Source: Burkholderiaceae bacterium (GTDB lineage: Bacteria; Pseudomonadota; Gammaproteobacteria; Burkholderiales; Burkholderiaceae_C). Taken from it: DNA of 38,034 nt. Positions 9,362 through 17,211 of the stretch are shown here, piece by piece; the first letter of the stretch is position 1; each line of letters begins with the position of its first letter. The DNA lies in assembly GCA_019746735.1 (NCBI GenBank), contig JAIERT010000078.1:1-38034 (forward strand), in the 5' to 3' direction. The translations under genes and the position numbers were made by a program. The notes beneath the pieces are model-generated. The model had not been told where the DNA came from. It saw nothing but the letters and a program-made list of their open reading frames with translations, and made no database searches.

Positions 9362-12136
9362 TCAGCGCTGGCGCGGGTGCTGCAGCCATTGCGCCAGCGG
9401 CATCGGTCGCTCCATCAGATAGCCCTGCACGCGGTCGCAGCCGCGCTGGCGCAGCCATTCAAGCTGCTCCGCGGTCTCCACGCCTTCCGCCACGACCTCC
9501 AGCCGCAGCTGGCGGGCCAGCGACATGATCATGTGCACGATCTCGACGTCGTCGTTGTCCTGCGGGATATCGCGGATGAAGCTCTTGTCGATCTTCAGTT
9601 CATGCAGGGGAAGGCGCTTGAGGTAGGACAGGCTGGAATAGCCGGTGCCGAAGTCGTCGATCGAGAAGCGTATGCCGAGCGCCTGTAGGCGTTGAATGCG
9701 CTCAACGGTCTCGTTCACATCGCCGACCAGCAGGCTCTCCGTGATCTCGAAGACCAGGTTCTCGCCCCGCGTGTCGTGCGCCCGCAGGGTGGCCGTGACG
9801 GATTCCACGAAGTTGTCCTGCCGAAACTGCCGAGGGCTGACGTTGATCGACAGCGGCAGGGTCCAGCCGGTCGCGCCCAAGACGCCGAGCAAGCGGCAGG
9901 CCTCGTCGATCACCCAGTCGCCCAGGCGCACGATCAGCCCGGTCTGTTCGGCGACGCGGATGAAGTCGGCGGGCGGCACCGGGCCGCGCTGCGGATGCAG
10001 CCAGCGCAGCAGCAGCTCGGCCCCTCGCGGGCGGCCCTGAAGGTCGTACTGGGTCTGCAGGTGCAGGCTCAGCTGATCCAGCTGGATGGCCTGGGAGAGG
10101 TCGTGCTCGAAGTTCAGCTGCTGTTCGATCTCGGCCTGCATCTCGGGGCGGTAGAAGGCCAGCTGGTTGCGACCCAGGGACTTGGCCCGGTACATCGCCG
10201 TATCGGCCTCGCGCACCACGTCGTCCGGCGTTTGCCCTTCCTGGGGCAGCAGGGAGATGCCGAGGCTGGCGCTCGAAGCGTAGTGCTGCAGATCGAGCGG
10301 GTAGGGCTGCTCCAGCGCATGGCGGATCTTCTCGCCCGCGGCGTGGGCCGCGCGGGCCGCGCCCTCCTCGGTGTCGGCGAGATTGGTCATGAGCACGACG
10401 AACTCGTCGCCCCCCATGCGGACTACGGTATCGCCCTCCCGCACCTGGTCCTGCAGTCGCCGGGCCACGGCCTGGAGCAACTGGTCACCCAGGTCATGGC
10501 CTCGCGCGTCGTTGACGCTCTTGAACTGGTCCAGATCGATGAAGAAGCAGGCGCCATAGCGGCCGCTGCGTCGTGCGCGCGCCAGGGCCTGCGCCAGCTC
10601 CTTGGCGAGCAGACGGCGGTTCGGCAGGCCGGTGAGCGGGTCGAAGAAGGCCAGACGGTGGATCTCCTCGTCCCGCAGCCGGCGCTCTGTGACATCGCGG
10701 TGGGTCCCGAGCAGGCGGATCGCCCGTCCGGCGTGGTCGCGCGCCGTGACACGGCCCTGGGTGGCGAGCCACAGCAGTGTCCCGTCGCTGCGGCGCACCC
10801 GGTGTTCAAGCAGGAAGTCGTTGCGTTGTGGATCATCCAGCAGGGCGCTGGCGACCCGGTACAGCTGCTGCCGGTCCGGTGACGGGACCCGGCGCAGCAG
10901 CGCCGGTACCGTGTTGTCCAGAGGAACCTGCGGCTCGGCCAGCAGTTCGGCCCAGGTCTCGGTGTGCAGTACCCGCCCTCGTGCGACATCCAGATCCCAG
11001 ATGGCGAGGTGCGCACCCTCGAGCGCGAGCGTGAGTCGCTCCTCGCTCGACTGCAGCCGGTCCTGGCTGTGCTGGATCGCCTCGAGCATGGCGTTGAACT
11101 GGGTCGCGACCGCGACCACCTCGCGCGGGCCTTCGCTGGGTGCCCGGACGTCCAGGTCGCCGTCGCGAGCCCGGCGCGCAGCCGCGCTCACCGCCAGGAT
11201 CGGACCGCTGATGCGCTGGCTCAGGTGCAGGGCCAGCCACAACACGAGCACGAGGATGGTCCCGCCTGCGAGCAGGCTGGTCAACAGGGAGCGGCGGGCG
11301 TGCTGCAAGGCGGTCCGCGCCGGGATGCCCGATATCGCGATCCATTCCGTGCCCGCCACGGGGGTGTAGCCATAGAAATGGGCGATGCCCTCGACGCCCA
11401 CCGACTCGGCCGTCCCCTGGCGCTCGACCAGGACCCGGTCGATGATGGGCGAGAGACCCTTGAGCTCCCGCCCCACCCATTGCGGCGCATCGCGGGAGCG
11501 CGCCACCACCCGCCCCTGCGGGTCGATCAGGCCGACCAGTACGCCGTCTGGCAGTTTCTCGACGCCTGGCAGCAGCCGGAACTTGAGCAGGTCGATCGGC
11601 GTCTGGACGGCGCCGACCATGCGCCCCTGCTCGTCCCGCACAGGCTCCGCCAGCACGCTGATCCAGTTGCGGTTGATCGGGCCGTAGAGCATGCTGCCGA
11701 CCACGAAGTCCTGGCGCTCGTAGACCTCGCGAAACCACTGCATGTGTGCCACCGGCAGTGGCTTGTTGTCGGGCTGGGGCAGGGCGGAGCAGATCAGGTA
11801 ACCCTGCGGATTGGACAGGCTGATGTTCGAGAGCTGGGGGTAGAACTGCTTGAAGCTGGCGAAGATCGGATCGCAGGTGCCCCGGGGCGCGAGGCCCGCA
11901 CGCATGGCAGGACGGGCGGAAAGCGTCTGCAGAACCACCCGGGCATCCCGAATGAAGGCTTCCACCGTGTCGGCCGATTGCTGGGCCAGCCGCAGCGCCT
12001 CGGCCCGCGCGGCCTGTTGATCCTGACGGTATTGGTAGCCGGTGTTATAGGCCAATAACAAGCCCAGCGGCAGCACGCTGCAGGCCGTGAGCAGATACAG
12101 CAGGCGGCGCAGGGACCAGGTCGTCGAGACGCTCAT
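9362..12136 (-). CDS. Membrane sensor with PAS, GGDEF and EAL domains (cyclic-di-GMP turnover)
   Basis: A 924-residue inner-membrane protein. Segments: TM1 about 10-29; a periplasmic region of about 250 residues that looks like a Cache-type sensor; TM2 about 281-303; HAMP to about 355; PAS with a PAC-like end ([10 protein letters not shown]) to about 490; GGDEF domain with GGDEF at 575-579 and an allosteric I-site RxxD at 566-569; EAL domain with E707 and R711 in ELLLR (the ExLxR signature, although the usual EAL triplet reads ELL), DDFGTGY starting at D827, then KIDKSF and AEGVET. Both the cyclase and phosphodiesterase residues I can check are present, so it may be bifunctional. The ATG at 12136 is used; a TTG two codons upstream also keeps the frame. 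It is monocistronic, with a possible promoter near 12196-12223. The ligand is unknown. Confidence 0.93.
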   Translation of the reverse strand: MSVSTTWSLRRLLYLLTACSVLPLGLLLAYNTGYQYRQDQQAARAEALRLAQQSADTVEAFIRDARVVLQTLSARPAMRAGLAPRGTCDPIFASFKQFYPQLSNISLSNPQGYLICSALPQPDNKPLPVAHMQWFREVYERQDFVVGSMLYGPINRNWISVLAEPVRDEQGRMVGAVQTPIDLLKFRLLPGVEKLPDGVLVGLIDPQGRVVARSRDAPQWVGRELKGLSPIIDRVLVERQGTAESVGVEGIAHFYGYTPVAGTEWIAISGIPARTALQHARRSLLTSLLAGGTILVLVLWLALHLSQRISGPILAVSAAARRARDGDLDVRAPSEGPREVVAVATQFNAMLEAIQHSQDRLQSSEERLTLALEGAHLAIWDLDVARGRVLHTETWAELLAEPQVPLDNTVPALLRRVPSPDRQQLYRVASALLDDPQRNDFLLEHRVRRSDGTLLWLATQGRVTARDHAGRAIRLLGTHRDVTERRLRDEEIHRLAFFDPLTGLPNRRLLAKELAQALARARRSGRYGACFFIDLDQFKSVNDARGHDLGDQLLQAVARRLQDQVREGDTVVRMGGDEFVVLMTNLADTEEGAARAAHAAGEKIRHALEQPYPLDLQHYASSASLGISLLPQEGQTPDDVVREADTAMYRAKSLGRNQLAFYRPEMQAEIEQQLNFEHDLSQAIQLDQLSLHLQTQYDLQGRPRGAELLLRWLHPQRGPVPPADFIRVAEQTGLIVRLGDWVIDEACRLLGVLGATGWTLPLSINVSPRQFRQDNFVESVTATLRAHDTRGENLVFEITESLLVGDVNETVERIQRLQALGIRFSIDDFGTGYSSLSYLKRLPLHELKIDKSFIRDIPQDNDDVEIVHMIMSLARQLRLEVVAEGVETAEQLEWLRQRGCDRVQGYLMERPMPLAQWLQHPRQR

Positions 12137-12195
12137 AGGCAAGAGATCACCACGCCAATGGCAAGGAGGTCAGACTTGTACGCTGTCTGATCGGC

Positions 12196-12223
12196 AATAT
12201 GAGTGGGGTCCCTGAGCTGTGAA
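12196..12223 (-). promoter_or_regulatory. Candidate promoter for the GGDEF/EAL gene
   Basis: On the minus strand a TTCACA (12218-12223) and a CATATT (12196-12201) are separated by 16 bp, about 60 nt upstream of the start codon. Each is a moderate match to sigma-70 -35 and -10 elements. It lies behind the 4.5S RNA terminator, so an independent promoter is expected in this interval. Confidence 0.35.
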
Positions 12224-12310
12224 TTTAGCAGGGCGCCCGAGCGGGCACAAGCGCGGGCCCGGCGCTGTCGGGTTTCCACGTCAAGGCGCGCCGATGGGAA
12301 ATCCGGCATG

Positions 12311-12340
12311 AAAAAAGCCGCTGGCGCGTGCCAGCGGCTT
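12311..12340 (-). terminator. Intrinsic terminator of the 4.5S RNA gene
   Basis: The arms 12315-12325 and 12330-12340 are perfect eleven-base complements around a four-base loop. On the minus strand the stem is followed by a run of T residues (12311-12316 are A on the plus strand). It lies 16 nt beyond the inferred 3' end of the RNA. There is no protein gene on this strand just upstream, which is what led me to look for an RNA gene here. Confidence 0.9.
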
Positions 12341-12355
12341 GCTGAATAAGGTGAC

Positions 12356-12443
12356 GGACCTGGATCCTGGCACTGACTCCACAGTTAGGGCTGCTTGGTT
12401 CCCCACCTGACCCGGTTGGCCGCTTCACCATGCAGGGAGGCCC
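12356..12443 (-). ncRNA. ffs: 4.5S RNA, signal recognition particle RNA
   Basis: On the minus strand the core reads GTCAGG-TGG-GGAA-CCA-AGCAGCC. This is the conserved helix 8 of bacterial SRP RNA: the GGAA tetraloop, a three-pair stem, and the symmetric loop (CAGG opposite AGCAG) bound by Ffh. The stem is UGG/CCA where E. coli has UCC/GGA, so the pairing is kept while the bases differ, which argues for a real RNA. The ends GGGCCT (from 12443) and AGGTCC (to 12356) pair to close the hairpin. The RNA guides membrane-protein ribosomes to the translocon with Ffh and FtsY. Placement beside dnaX is common in proteobacteria. Exact ends are uncertain by a few bases; the total of about 88 nt is a little short of the E. 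coli 114. Confidence 0.9.
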
Positions 12444-12453
12444 GTCGCTTGGT

Positions 12454-12459
12454 ATTGTA
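12454..12459 (-). promoter_or_regulatory. -10 element of the ffs promoter
   Basis: A TACAAT on the minus strand lies about ten bases upstream of the inferred 4.5S RNA 5' end. A poor TTTAAT at 16 bp spacing could be the -35. The short distance fits a stable RNA transcribed without a leader; the mature end may start at 12445-12446. Confidence 0.4.
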
Positions 12460-12516
12460 AGGGCTGCCCCGCCGAATTAAAGGCCGGCGTGCAGAAAAGC
12501 CGCGCAATCCACACCT

Positions 12517-12522
12517 TAGAAT
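12517..12522 (+). promoter_or_regulatory. Candidate -10 element of dnaX, implying a leaderless or near-leaderless mRNA
   Basis: TAGAAT ends six bases before the dnaX ATG, and no Shine-Dalgarno sequence is visible. If used, transcription would start at or next to the ATG. No clear -35 element. Confidence 0.35.
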
Positions 12523-12528
12523 CGTCGC

Positions 12529-14409
12529 ATGTCCTATCTCGTGCTTGCACGCAAATACCGGCCGAAAAGCTTCACCGAAATGGTGGGCCAGGAGCACGTG
12601 GTGCGGGCCCTGGGCAATGCACTGCAGACGCAGCGCCTGCACCACGCCTACCTGTTCACCGGTACGCGCGGCGTGGGCAAGACCACGGTCTCGCGCATCC
12701 TGGCCAAGTCGCTCAACTGCGTGGGCGCGGATGGCTCGGGTGGCATCACAGCCCAGCCCTGCGGTGTCTGCCAGGCCTGCACCGACATCGATTCCGGCCG
12801 CTTCGTGGACTACACCGAGCTGGACGCGGCCTCCAACCGCGGCGTGGACGAGGTCCAGTCCTTGCTGGAGCAGGCGGTCTACAAGCCGGTGCAAGGTCGC
12901 TTCAAGGTCTTCATGATCGACGAAGTCCACATGCTCTCGAACACGGCCTTCAATGCCATGCTCAAGACGCTGGAGGAGCCGCCCGAGTACCTCAAGTTCG
13001 TGCTCGCCACGACCGACCCGCAGAAGGTGCCGGTCACCGTGCTCTCGCGCTGCCTGCAGTTCAATCTGCGGCCCATGGCGCCCGAGACCGTGCTCGAACA
13101 TCTCACCAAGGTGCTGGCCGCCGAGAACGTGCCAGCCGAAGCCGGCGCGCTGCGCCTGCTGGCGCGCGCCGCGCGCGGCTCGATGCGCGATGCGCTGTCG
13201 CTGACCGACCAGGCCATCGCCTTCGGTTCCGGCCATCTCGAAGAAGCCACGGTGCGCCAGATGCTGGGCAGCGTGGACCGCTCGCATGTGTACACGCTGA
13301 TCGACGCACTGGCACGGGGCGACGGCAAGACCGTGGTGGAGACCTCCGAAGCCCTGCGCGTCAACGGCCTGAGCGCGGCCTCCACGCTCGAGGAGATGAC
13401 CGTGGTGCTGCAGCGCATGGCCGTGCTGCAGGCCGTGCCGGACAGTGCCGACGCCTCCGACCCTGAAGCCGCCGAGACCGCGCGCCTGGCCGCGCTGCTG
13501 CCGGCCGACGAGACCCAGCTGCTCTACAGCCTGTGCCTGCACGGCCGCGGCGAGCTGGGCCTGGCGCCCGACGAGTACGCAGCTCTGACCATGGTGCTGC
13601 TGCGCCTGCTGGCCTTCAAGCCGGGCGCCATGCCTTCCGGCGGTTCGGCGGAAAAAAAAACACTGAAATCGCCTGAGGCGGCCCCGGCGCGACCCTCGCC
13701 GGTGATGGCGGCGCCGCCGCCTGCGGCCCCTGTGGCCCGACCCGCGCCGCCTTCCGCGCCGACCCCGCCCGCCGCCACGCGTCCCATCGCGGCGCCCACG
13801 GCCCGTTCCGCAGGCGTCACGCCGCCGGGGCAGGTGCTCTCCGTGGTGGACGAAGAGCATCCCGTACAGCCAGCCAGGCCCGTGGCGGCCATGCCCGCCG
13901 CGCAGGTGGTGGCCGTGCCCGTGCGCATGGCGCCCGAGTCACGTGTCGATACCCCTGCGGCCGGTGCGGCCCAGGGCGCGCCCCTGGTGCCGACGGAAGA
14001 GGGGGGTTACTGGCACCAGGTCGTGCGTGGCCTGATCGCCAGCGAAGCCATCACCGCGCTGGTGCGCGAACTGGCCCTGCAGTCGCAGCTGGTGGCGCGC
14101 GACGCCGACCAGTGGCTGCTGCGCGTGGAGCGCGAATCGCTCAACTCCACCTCGAGCCGCGAGCGTCTGCAGGCGGCCCTGCAGGCTGCGGGTCACCACG
14201 TGACGCTGGCTGTGGAAATCGGTCGCGTGGGCGACAGCCCGGCCAGGCGCAACGCCGCCATCGCCGAGGAGAAGCAGCTCGCGGCGGAAAAGCTCATCCA
14301 CGAAGATCCCTTCGTGCAGGCCATGGTGCGCGACTTCGGCGCGAAAATCGTGCCCGGCAGCATCAAGCCCATCGAATCCAACGGTTCATCGAACACTCCA
14401 ACGCGATAA
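12529..14409 (+). CDS. dnaX: DNA polymerase III subunits tau/gamma
   Basis: A 626-residue clamp-loader ATPase that opens and loads the beta clamp and, as tau, ties the polymerase cores to the helicase. Domain I has Walker A GTRGVGKT at 45-52, four zinc ligands C64, C78, C81 and C84, and Walker B with D131-E132 (IDEVHML). Domain II carries the SRC arginine finger in VTVLSRC. Domain III ends near residue 372. A Pro/Ala-rich linker follows to about 480, then the tau-specific C-terminal domain. A nine-A run at codons 375-378 could produce a short gamma form (see separate entry). It starts at the ATG preceded by no Shine-Dalgarno sequence. ybaB follows after nine bases, then recR, a conserved replication/repair cluster. 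Confidence 0.97.
   Translation: MSYLVLARKYRPKSFTEMVGQEHVVRALGNALQTQRLHHAYLFTGTRGVGKTTVSRILAKSLNCVGADGSGGITAQPCGVCQACTDIDSGRFVDYTELDAASNRGVDEVQSLLEQAVYKPVQGRFKVFMIDEVHMLSNTAFNAMLKTLEEPPEYLKFVLATTDPQKVPVTVLSRCLQFNLRPMAPETVLEHLTKVLAAENVPAEAGALRLLARAARGSMRDALSLTDQAIAFGSGHLEEATVRQMLGSVDRSHVYTLIDALARGDGKTVVETSEALRVNGLSAASTLEEMTVVLQRMAVLQAVPDSADASDPEAAETARLAALLPADETQLLYSLCLHGRGELGLAPDEYAALTMVLLRLLAFKPGAMPSGGSAEKKTLKSPEAAPARPSPVMAAPPPAAPVARPAPPSAPTPPAATRPIAAPTARSAGVTPPGQVLSVVDEEHPVQPARPVAAMPAAQVVAVPVRMAPESRVDTPAAGAAQGAPLVPTEEGGYWHQVVRGLIASEAITALVRELALQSQLVARDADQWLLRVERESLNSTSSRERLQAALQAAGHHVTLAVEIGRVGDSPARRNAAIAEEKQLAAEKLIHEDPFVQAMVRDFGAKIVPGSIKPIESNGSSNTPTR
13652..13680 (+). promoter_or_regulatory. 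A9 slippage site in dnaX with flanking stop codons and a short stem
   Basis: Nine consecutive A residues (13652-13660) lie in the dnaX frame at E375-K376-K377. The +1 frame reaches TGA at 13664 after one more codon, and the -1 frame reaches TGA at 13674 after five codons. A small CGCC/GGCG stem with a three-base loop sits at 13670-13680. The result of slippage would be proteins of about 378 or 382 residues made of domains I-III only, which is the architecture of gamma. Thermus thermophilus dnaX uses an A9 run for transcriptional slippage, and E. coli uses A6G for ribosomal frameshifting. Function here is inferred. Confidence 0.6.
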
Positions 14410-14418
14410 GGAAGACCC

Positions 14419-14751
14419 ATGTTCAACAAAGGACAACTCGCCGGCCTCATGAAGCAGGCCCAGGCCATGCAGGACAACCTCAAGAAGGCCCAGGAAGAAC
14501 TGGCCTTCATCGAGGTCAGCGGTGAATCCGGTGCGGGTCTGGTCAAGGTCGTCATGACCTGCAAGCACGACGTCAAGCGCGTGACCATCGATCCCAGCCT
14601 GCTGGCCGAAGACAAGGACATGCTGGAGGACCTCGTGGCTGCCGCCTTCAACGCCGCCGTGCGCAAGGCAGAGGAGACCTCCCAGGAGAAGATGGGCAAG
14701 CTCACCGCCGGGATGCCGGGGCTCCCCGGCGGCATGAAATTCCCCTTCTAA
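14419..14751 (+). CDS. YbaB/EbfC family nucleoid-associated protein
   Basis: A 110-residue protein of the family that forms tweezer-like dimers binding DNA. It begins [18 protein letters not shown], the conserved N-terminal helix, followed by a central sheet ([19 protein letters not shown]) and a Gly/Pro/Met-rich tail ending GGMKFPF. The length matches the family (about 105-110). AAGGAAG precedes the ATG at good spacing. Placement between dnaX and recR is conserved across bacteria and suggests a shared transcript. Its exact cellular role is not settled in any organism. Confidence 0.95.
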   Translation: MFNKGQLAGLMKQAQAMQDNLKKAQEELAFIEVSGESGAGLVKVVMTCKHDVKRVTIDPSLLAEDKDMLEDLVAAAFNAAVRKAEETSQEKMGKLTAGMPGLPGGMKFPF

Positions 14752-14803
14752 GGGCTACTGCGCGGGCGTGATGCGTCGTTGCGGGGCCCATCGGGACATC
14801 CTC

Positions 14804-14820
14804 ATGGACCTCAAGTCCAT
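14804..14820 (+). other. Small inverted repeat in the ybaB-recR gap
   Basis: Six-base arms ATGGAC (14804-14809) and GTCCAT (14815-14820) with a five-base loop. No T-run follows. The 138-nt gap between ybaB and recR otherwise shows nothing I can assign; the repeat may be chance or a weak attenuating hairpin. Confidence 0.2.
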
Positions 14821-14889
14821 TCCGGTTTCCCGCCACCCGCGTCTCGCCTGATACCCGCTCGCTAAGCCCGAGACACTGCTGGCCTACCC

Positions 14890-15480
14890 ATGTCCGACGC
14901 CCACTCCCTCGACACGCTGATCCAGGCCCTGCGCCGGCTGCCGGGCGTGGGCGTGAAGTCGGCTTCGCGCATGGCCTTCCATCTGCTGCAGCACGACCGC
15001 GAGGGGGCGCAGCTGCTGTCGCGCGCCTTGCAGGAGGCGGCGACCAGCGTGCGCCACTGTACGCGCTGCCATACCTTCAGCGAGTCCGAGGTCTGCGCCA
15101 CCTGCCGGGACTCGGCGCGCGACGCCAGCAAGCTCTGCGTGGTGGAGACGCCGGCCGACCAGATGGCGCTGGAGCGCACGGGCGCCTACAAGGGCCTGTA
15201 CTACGTGCTCATGGGCAAGCTCAGTCCGCTGGACGGCATCGGGCCGCGCGATATCGGCATCAAGGGCCTGCTGGACCGTGCCAGCGACGGTTCGGTGCGT
15301 GAAGTCATCCTGGCCACCAATTTCACGGCCGAGGGCGAGACCACGGCCCACGTGATCGCCGAGGGCCTCAAGGCGCGCGGTGTGGCCTTCACCCGGCTGG
15401 CACGCGGTGTACCGATCGGCAGCGAGCTGGAGTACGTGGATCTGGGCACCATCGCGCACGCGCTGGTGGACCGGCGCTGA
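14890..15480 (+). CDS. recR: Recombination mediator protein RecR
   Basis: A 196-residue protein with an N-terminal helix-hairpin-helix ([17 protein letters not shown], about 14-30), a four-cysteine zinc finger (C57, C60, C69, C72) and a Toprim domain ([12 protein letters not shown] onward). It acts with RecF and RecO to load RecA onto gapped single-stranded DNA. Length matches E. coli RecR (201). It starts at ATG 14890 without a strong Shine-Dalgarno sequence. The 138-nt gap behind ybaB is larger than usual for this cluster, but no promoter is obvious there. Confidence 0.97.
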   Translation: MSDAHSLDTLIQALRRLPGVGVKSASRMAFHLLQHDREGAQLLSRALQEAATSVRHCTRCHTFSESEVCATCRDSARDASKLCVVETPADQMALERTGAYKGLYYVLMGKLSPLDGIGPRDIGIKGLLDRASDGSVREVILATNFTAEGETTAHVIAEGLKARGVAFTRLARGVPIGSELEYVDLGTIAHALVDRR

Positions 15481-15548
15481 AGGATAATCCGGCGCAGTTT
15501 TGCCCAGCCCGCGACACCCTTTCCCCCTTCTTTTTCCAATCTCCCATC

Positions 15549-15962
15549 ATGACGTTTGCCCGCTTCACCCTGGCCTACTGGTGTGTCCTCATTGCCGCGC
15601 TGCTGCCCATTGCCTGCGCGATCCTGGCCAAGTCCGGCATGCTGGGCAAGCCGCGCAAGGAGGGGGGCTATGACAACGACAACCCGCGCGCCTGGCTGGC
15701 CCGCCAGACCGACTGGCGCGCACGGGCGAACGCCGCGCAGCAGAACAGCTTCGAGGCGCTGCCTTTCTTCATCGGCGCGGTGATCATCGCCCACCTGATG
15801 GGCGCCCACCAGCTGCGGCTGGACATGCTGGCCTTTCTCTACGTCTTCCTGCGCCTGATCTACGTCATGGCCTATGTCTCGGGCATGAGCACGGCGCGTT
15901 CCGTGCTCTGGACCCTGGCATTGCTGACCAATATCGCCATCTTTTTCCTGGGCTACCACTGA
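15549..15962 (+). CDS. MAPEG family membrane protein
   Basis: A 137-residue integral membrane protein with four predicted transmembrane helices: about 7-29, 62-84, 88-107 and 114-135. The basic, polar segment between helices 1 and 2, with RQTDWRARANAAQQNSFEALP, carries the Asn/Glu-rich signature of MAPEG proteins (membrane-associated eicosanoid and glutathione metabolism). Bacterial members may have glutathione transferase or peroxidase activity, but the substrate here cannot be read from sequence. It stands alone between recR and the ABC transporter genes. Confidence 0.82.
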   Translation: MTFARFTLAYWCVLIAALLPIACAILAKSGMLGKPRKEGGYDNDNPRAWLARQTDWRARANAAQQNSFEALPFFIGAVIIAHLMGAHQLRLDMLAFLYVFLRLIYVMAYVSGMSTARSVLWTLALLTNIAIFFLGYH

Positions 15963-15993
15963 GCCACGGCCCGGGGGGGCTGGCGCTTCTAGG

Positions 15994-16016
15994 GGAAACC
16001 CGGTCGGGAGGTTTCC
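15994..16016 (+). other. Inverted repeat between the MAPEG gene and the ABC transporter
   Basis: Seven-base arms GGAAACC (15994-16000) and GGTTTCC (16010-16016) with a nine-base loop, 32 nt behind the MAPEG stop and 70 nt before the binding-protein start. No T-run follows, so it is at best a weak terminator; it might also be a regulator site for the transporter genes. Confidence 0.3.
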
Positions 16017-16085
16017 TGATGCGTGGGCCGCGCCGCTTGGGTAAGCTTGGACACCAGGAAAAGCAAGCCAGGGAAGCAGAACATC

Positions 16086-17132
16086 ATGTCCGACCCACAT
16101 ATCAACCGCCGTCTCTTCACGGCTGGCGCGGCACTGGCCGCGGCCAGTCTGGGCCTGCCGGCCCTGGCGGCCGATCCCAAGCCTGAAAAGAGCAAGCTGG
16201 CCATTGCCGTGGGCGGCAAGGCCTCCTTCTACTACCTGCCCCTGACCATTGCCGAGCAGCTGGGCTACTTCAAGGCCGAAGGCCTGGACGTGGAGATCAG
16301 CGACTTCGCGGGCGGCGCGCGTGCGTTGCAGGCCGTGGTGGGCGGCTCGGCCGACGTCGTCAGCGGTGCCTACGAGCACACCATCAATCTGCAGAACAAG
16401 GGCCAGATGTTCCAGGCCTTCGTGCTGCAGGGGCGCGCGCCCCAGATCGCGCTGGGTGTCTCGAACAAGACCCTGCCGCACTACAAGAAGGTGGCCGATC
16501 TCAAGGGCCGGAAGATCGGCGTCACCGCGCCGGGTTCGTCGACGAACATGATGGCCAATCTGGTGCTCTCGCGTGCCGGGCTCAAGGCCGGTGACGTGAG
16601 CTTCATCGGTGTCGGTACCTCGGCCGGGGCCCTCGCGGCGATGCGTTCGGGCCAGATCGACGCCATCTGCAACATCGATCCCGTCATGACCATGCTCGAG
16701 CAGAAGGGGGATGTGCGCATCGTCTTCGACACGCGTACGCTCAAGGGCACGCGCGAGGTCTTCGGCGGCCCCATGCCCGCGGGCTGCCTCTATGCCCCGC
16801 TGGACTTCGTGCAGAAGAACCCGGCCACCGCCCAGGCCCTGACCAACGCCATGGTGCATGCCCTCAAGTGGCTGCAGACCGCGGGCCCGAGCGACCTGAT
16901 CAAGACCGTGCCCGAGTCCTATCTGCTCGGCGACCGCGGGCTCTATCTGGCCTCCTTCGACAAGGTGCGTGAGGCATTGGCCATCGACGGCATGTTCCCC
17001 GAGGAAGGCGGCCGCACGGCGCTGCGTGCGCTGGCCAGCTTCGACAGTACGCTCAAGGCCGACCGCATCGACCTCAGCAAGACCTGGACCAACCAGTTCG
17101 CGGCCCGGGCCAAGGCCCGCTTCAAGGCCTGA
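16086..17132 (+). CDS. NitT/TauT-type ABC transporter substrate-binding protein, probable Tat export
   Basis: A 348-residue periplasmic binding protein of the NMT1/SsuA-like family. The N-terminus NRRLFTAGAALAAASLGLPALAA has a twin-arginine followed by a weakly hydrophobic stretch and an AxA cleavage site near residue 28, suggesting folded export by Tat. The mature part has the family's pattern: FYYLPLTIAEQLGYFKAEGLDVE, then GGSADVVSGAYEHT and the SADV-type hinge, then IGVTAPGSSTNMMANL. Ligands of this family include nitrate, sulfonates, taurine and pyrimidine precursors; I cannot choose among them. The CCCFC motif of thiamine-precursor binders is absent. The frame is open upstream, but ATG 16086 gives a proper signal peptide. 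The ATPase and permease lie 1.9 kb downstream, beyond three lipoprotein genes. Confidence 0.88.
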   Translation: MSDPHINRRLFTAGAALAAASLGLPALAADPKPEKSKLAIAVGGKASFYYLPLTIAEQLGYFKAEGLDVEISDFAGGARALQAVVGGSADVVSGAYEHTINLQNKGQMFQAFVLQGRAPQIALGVSNKTLPHYKKVADLKGRKIGVTAPGSSTNMMANLVLSRAGLKAGDVSFIGVGTSAGALAAMRSGQIDAICNIDPVMTMLEQKGDVRIVFDTRTLKGTREVFGGPMPAGCLYAPLDFVQKNPATAQALTNAMVHALKWLQTAGPSDLIKTVPESYLLGDRGLYLASFDKVREALAIDGMFPEEGGRTALRALASFDSTLKADRIDLSKTWTNQFAARAKARFKA

Positions 17133-17184
17133 GGGTGGTCGCGCCGCCCGGCCTCGCCGCAGGCCTGGGCAATGGAGCGCTTCT

Positions 17185-17190
17185 TAAAAT
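17185..17190 (+). promoter_or_regulatory. Candidate -10 element in front of the lipoprotein genes
   Basis: TAAAAT lies 21 bases upstream of the first lipoprotein ATG, followed by a good Shine-Dalgarno sequence (AGGGAGA). No convincing -35. It suggests that the lipoprotein genes may be expressed separately from the binding-protein gene. Confidence 0.35.
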
Positions 17191-17211
17191 GCAGACAAAC
17201 AGGGAGACACC

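Noticed and set aside
15480-15500. Similarity to part of a TPP riboswitch (GGATAATCCGGCG)
   Set aside because: The CTGAGA element and the remaining helices are absent, and it lies right behind recR, upstream of a MAPEG gene rather than a thiamine gene.
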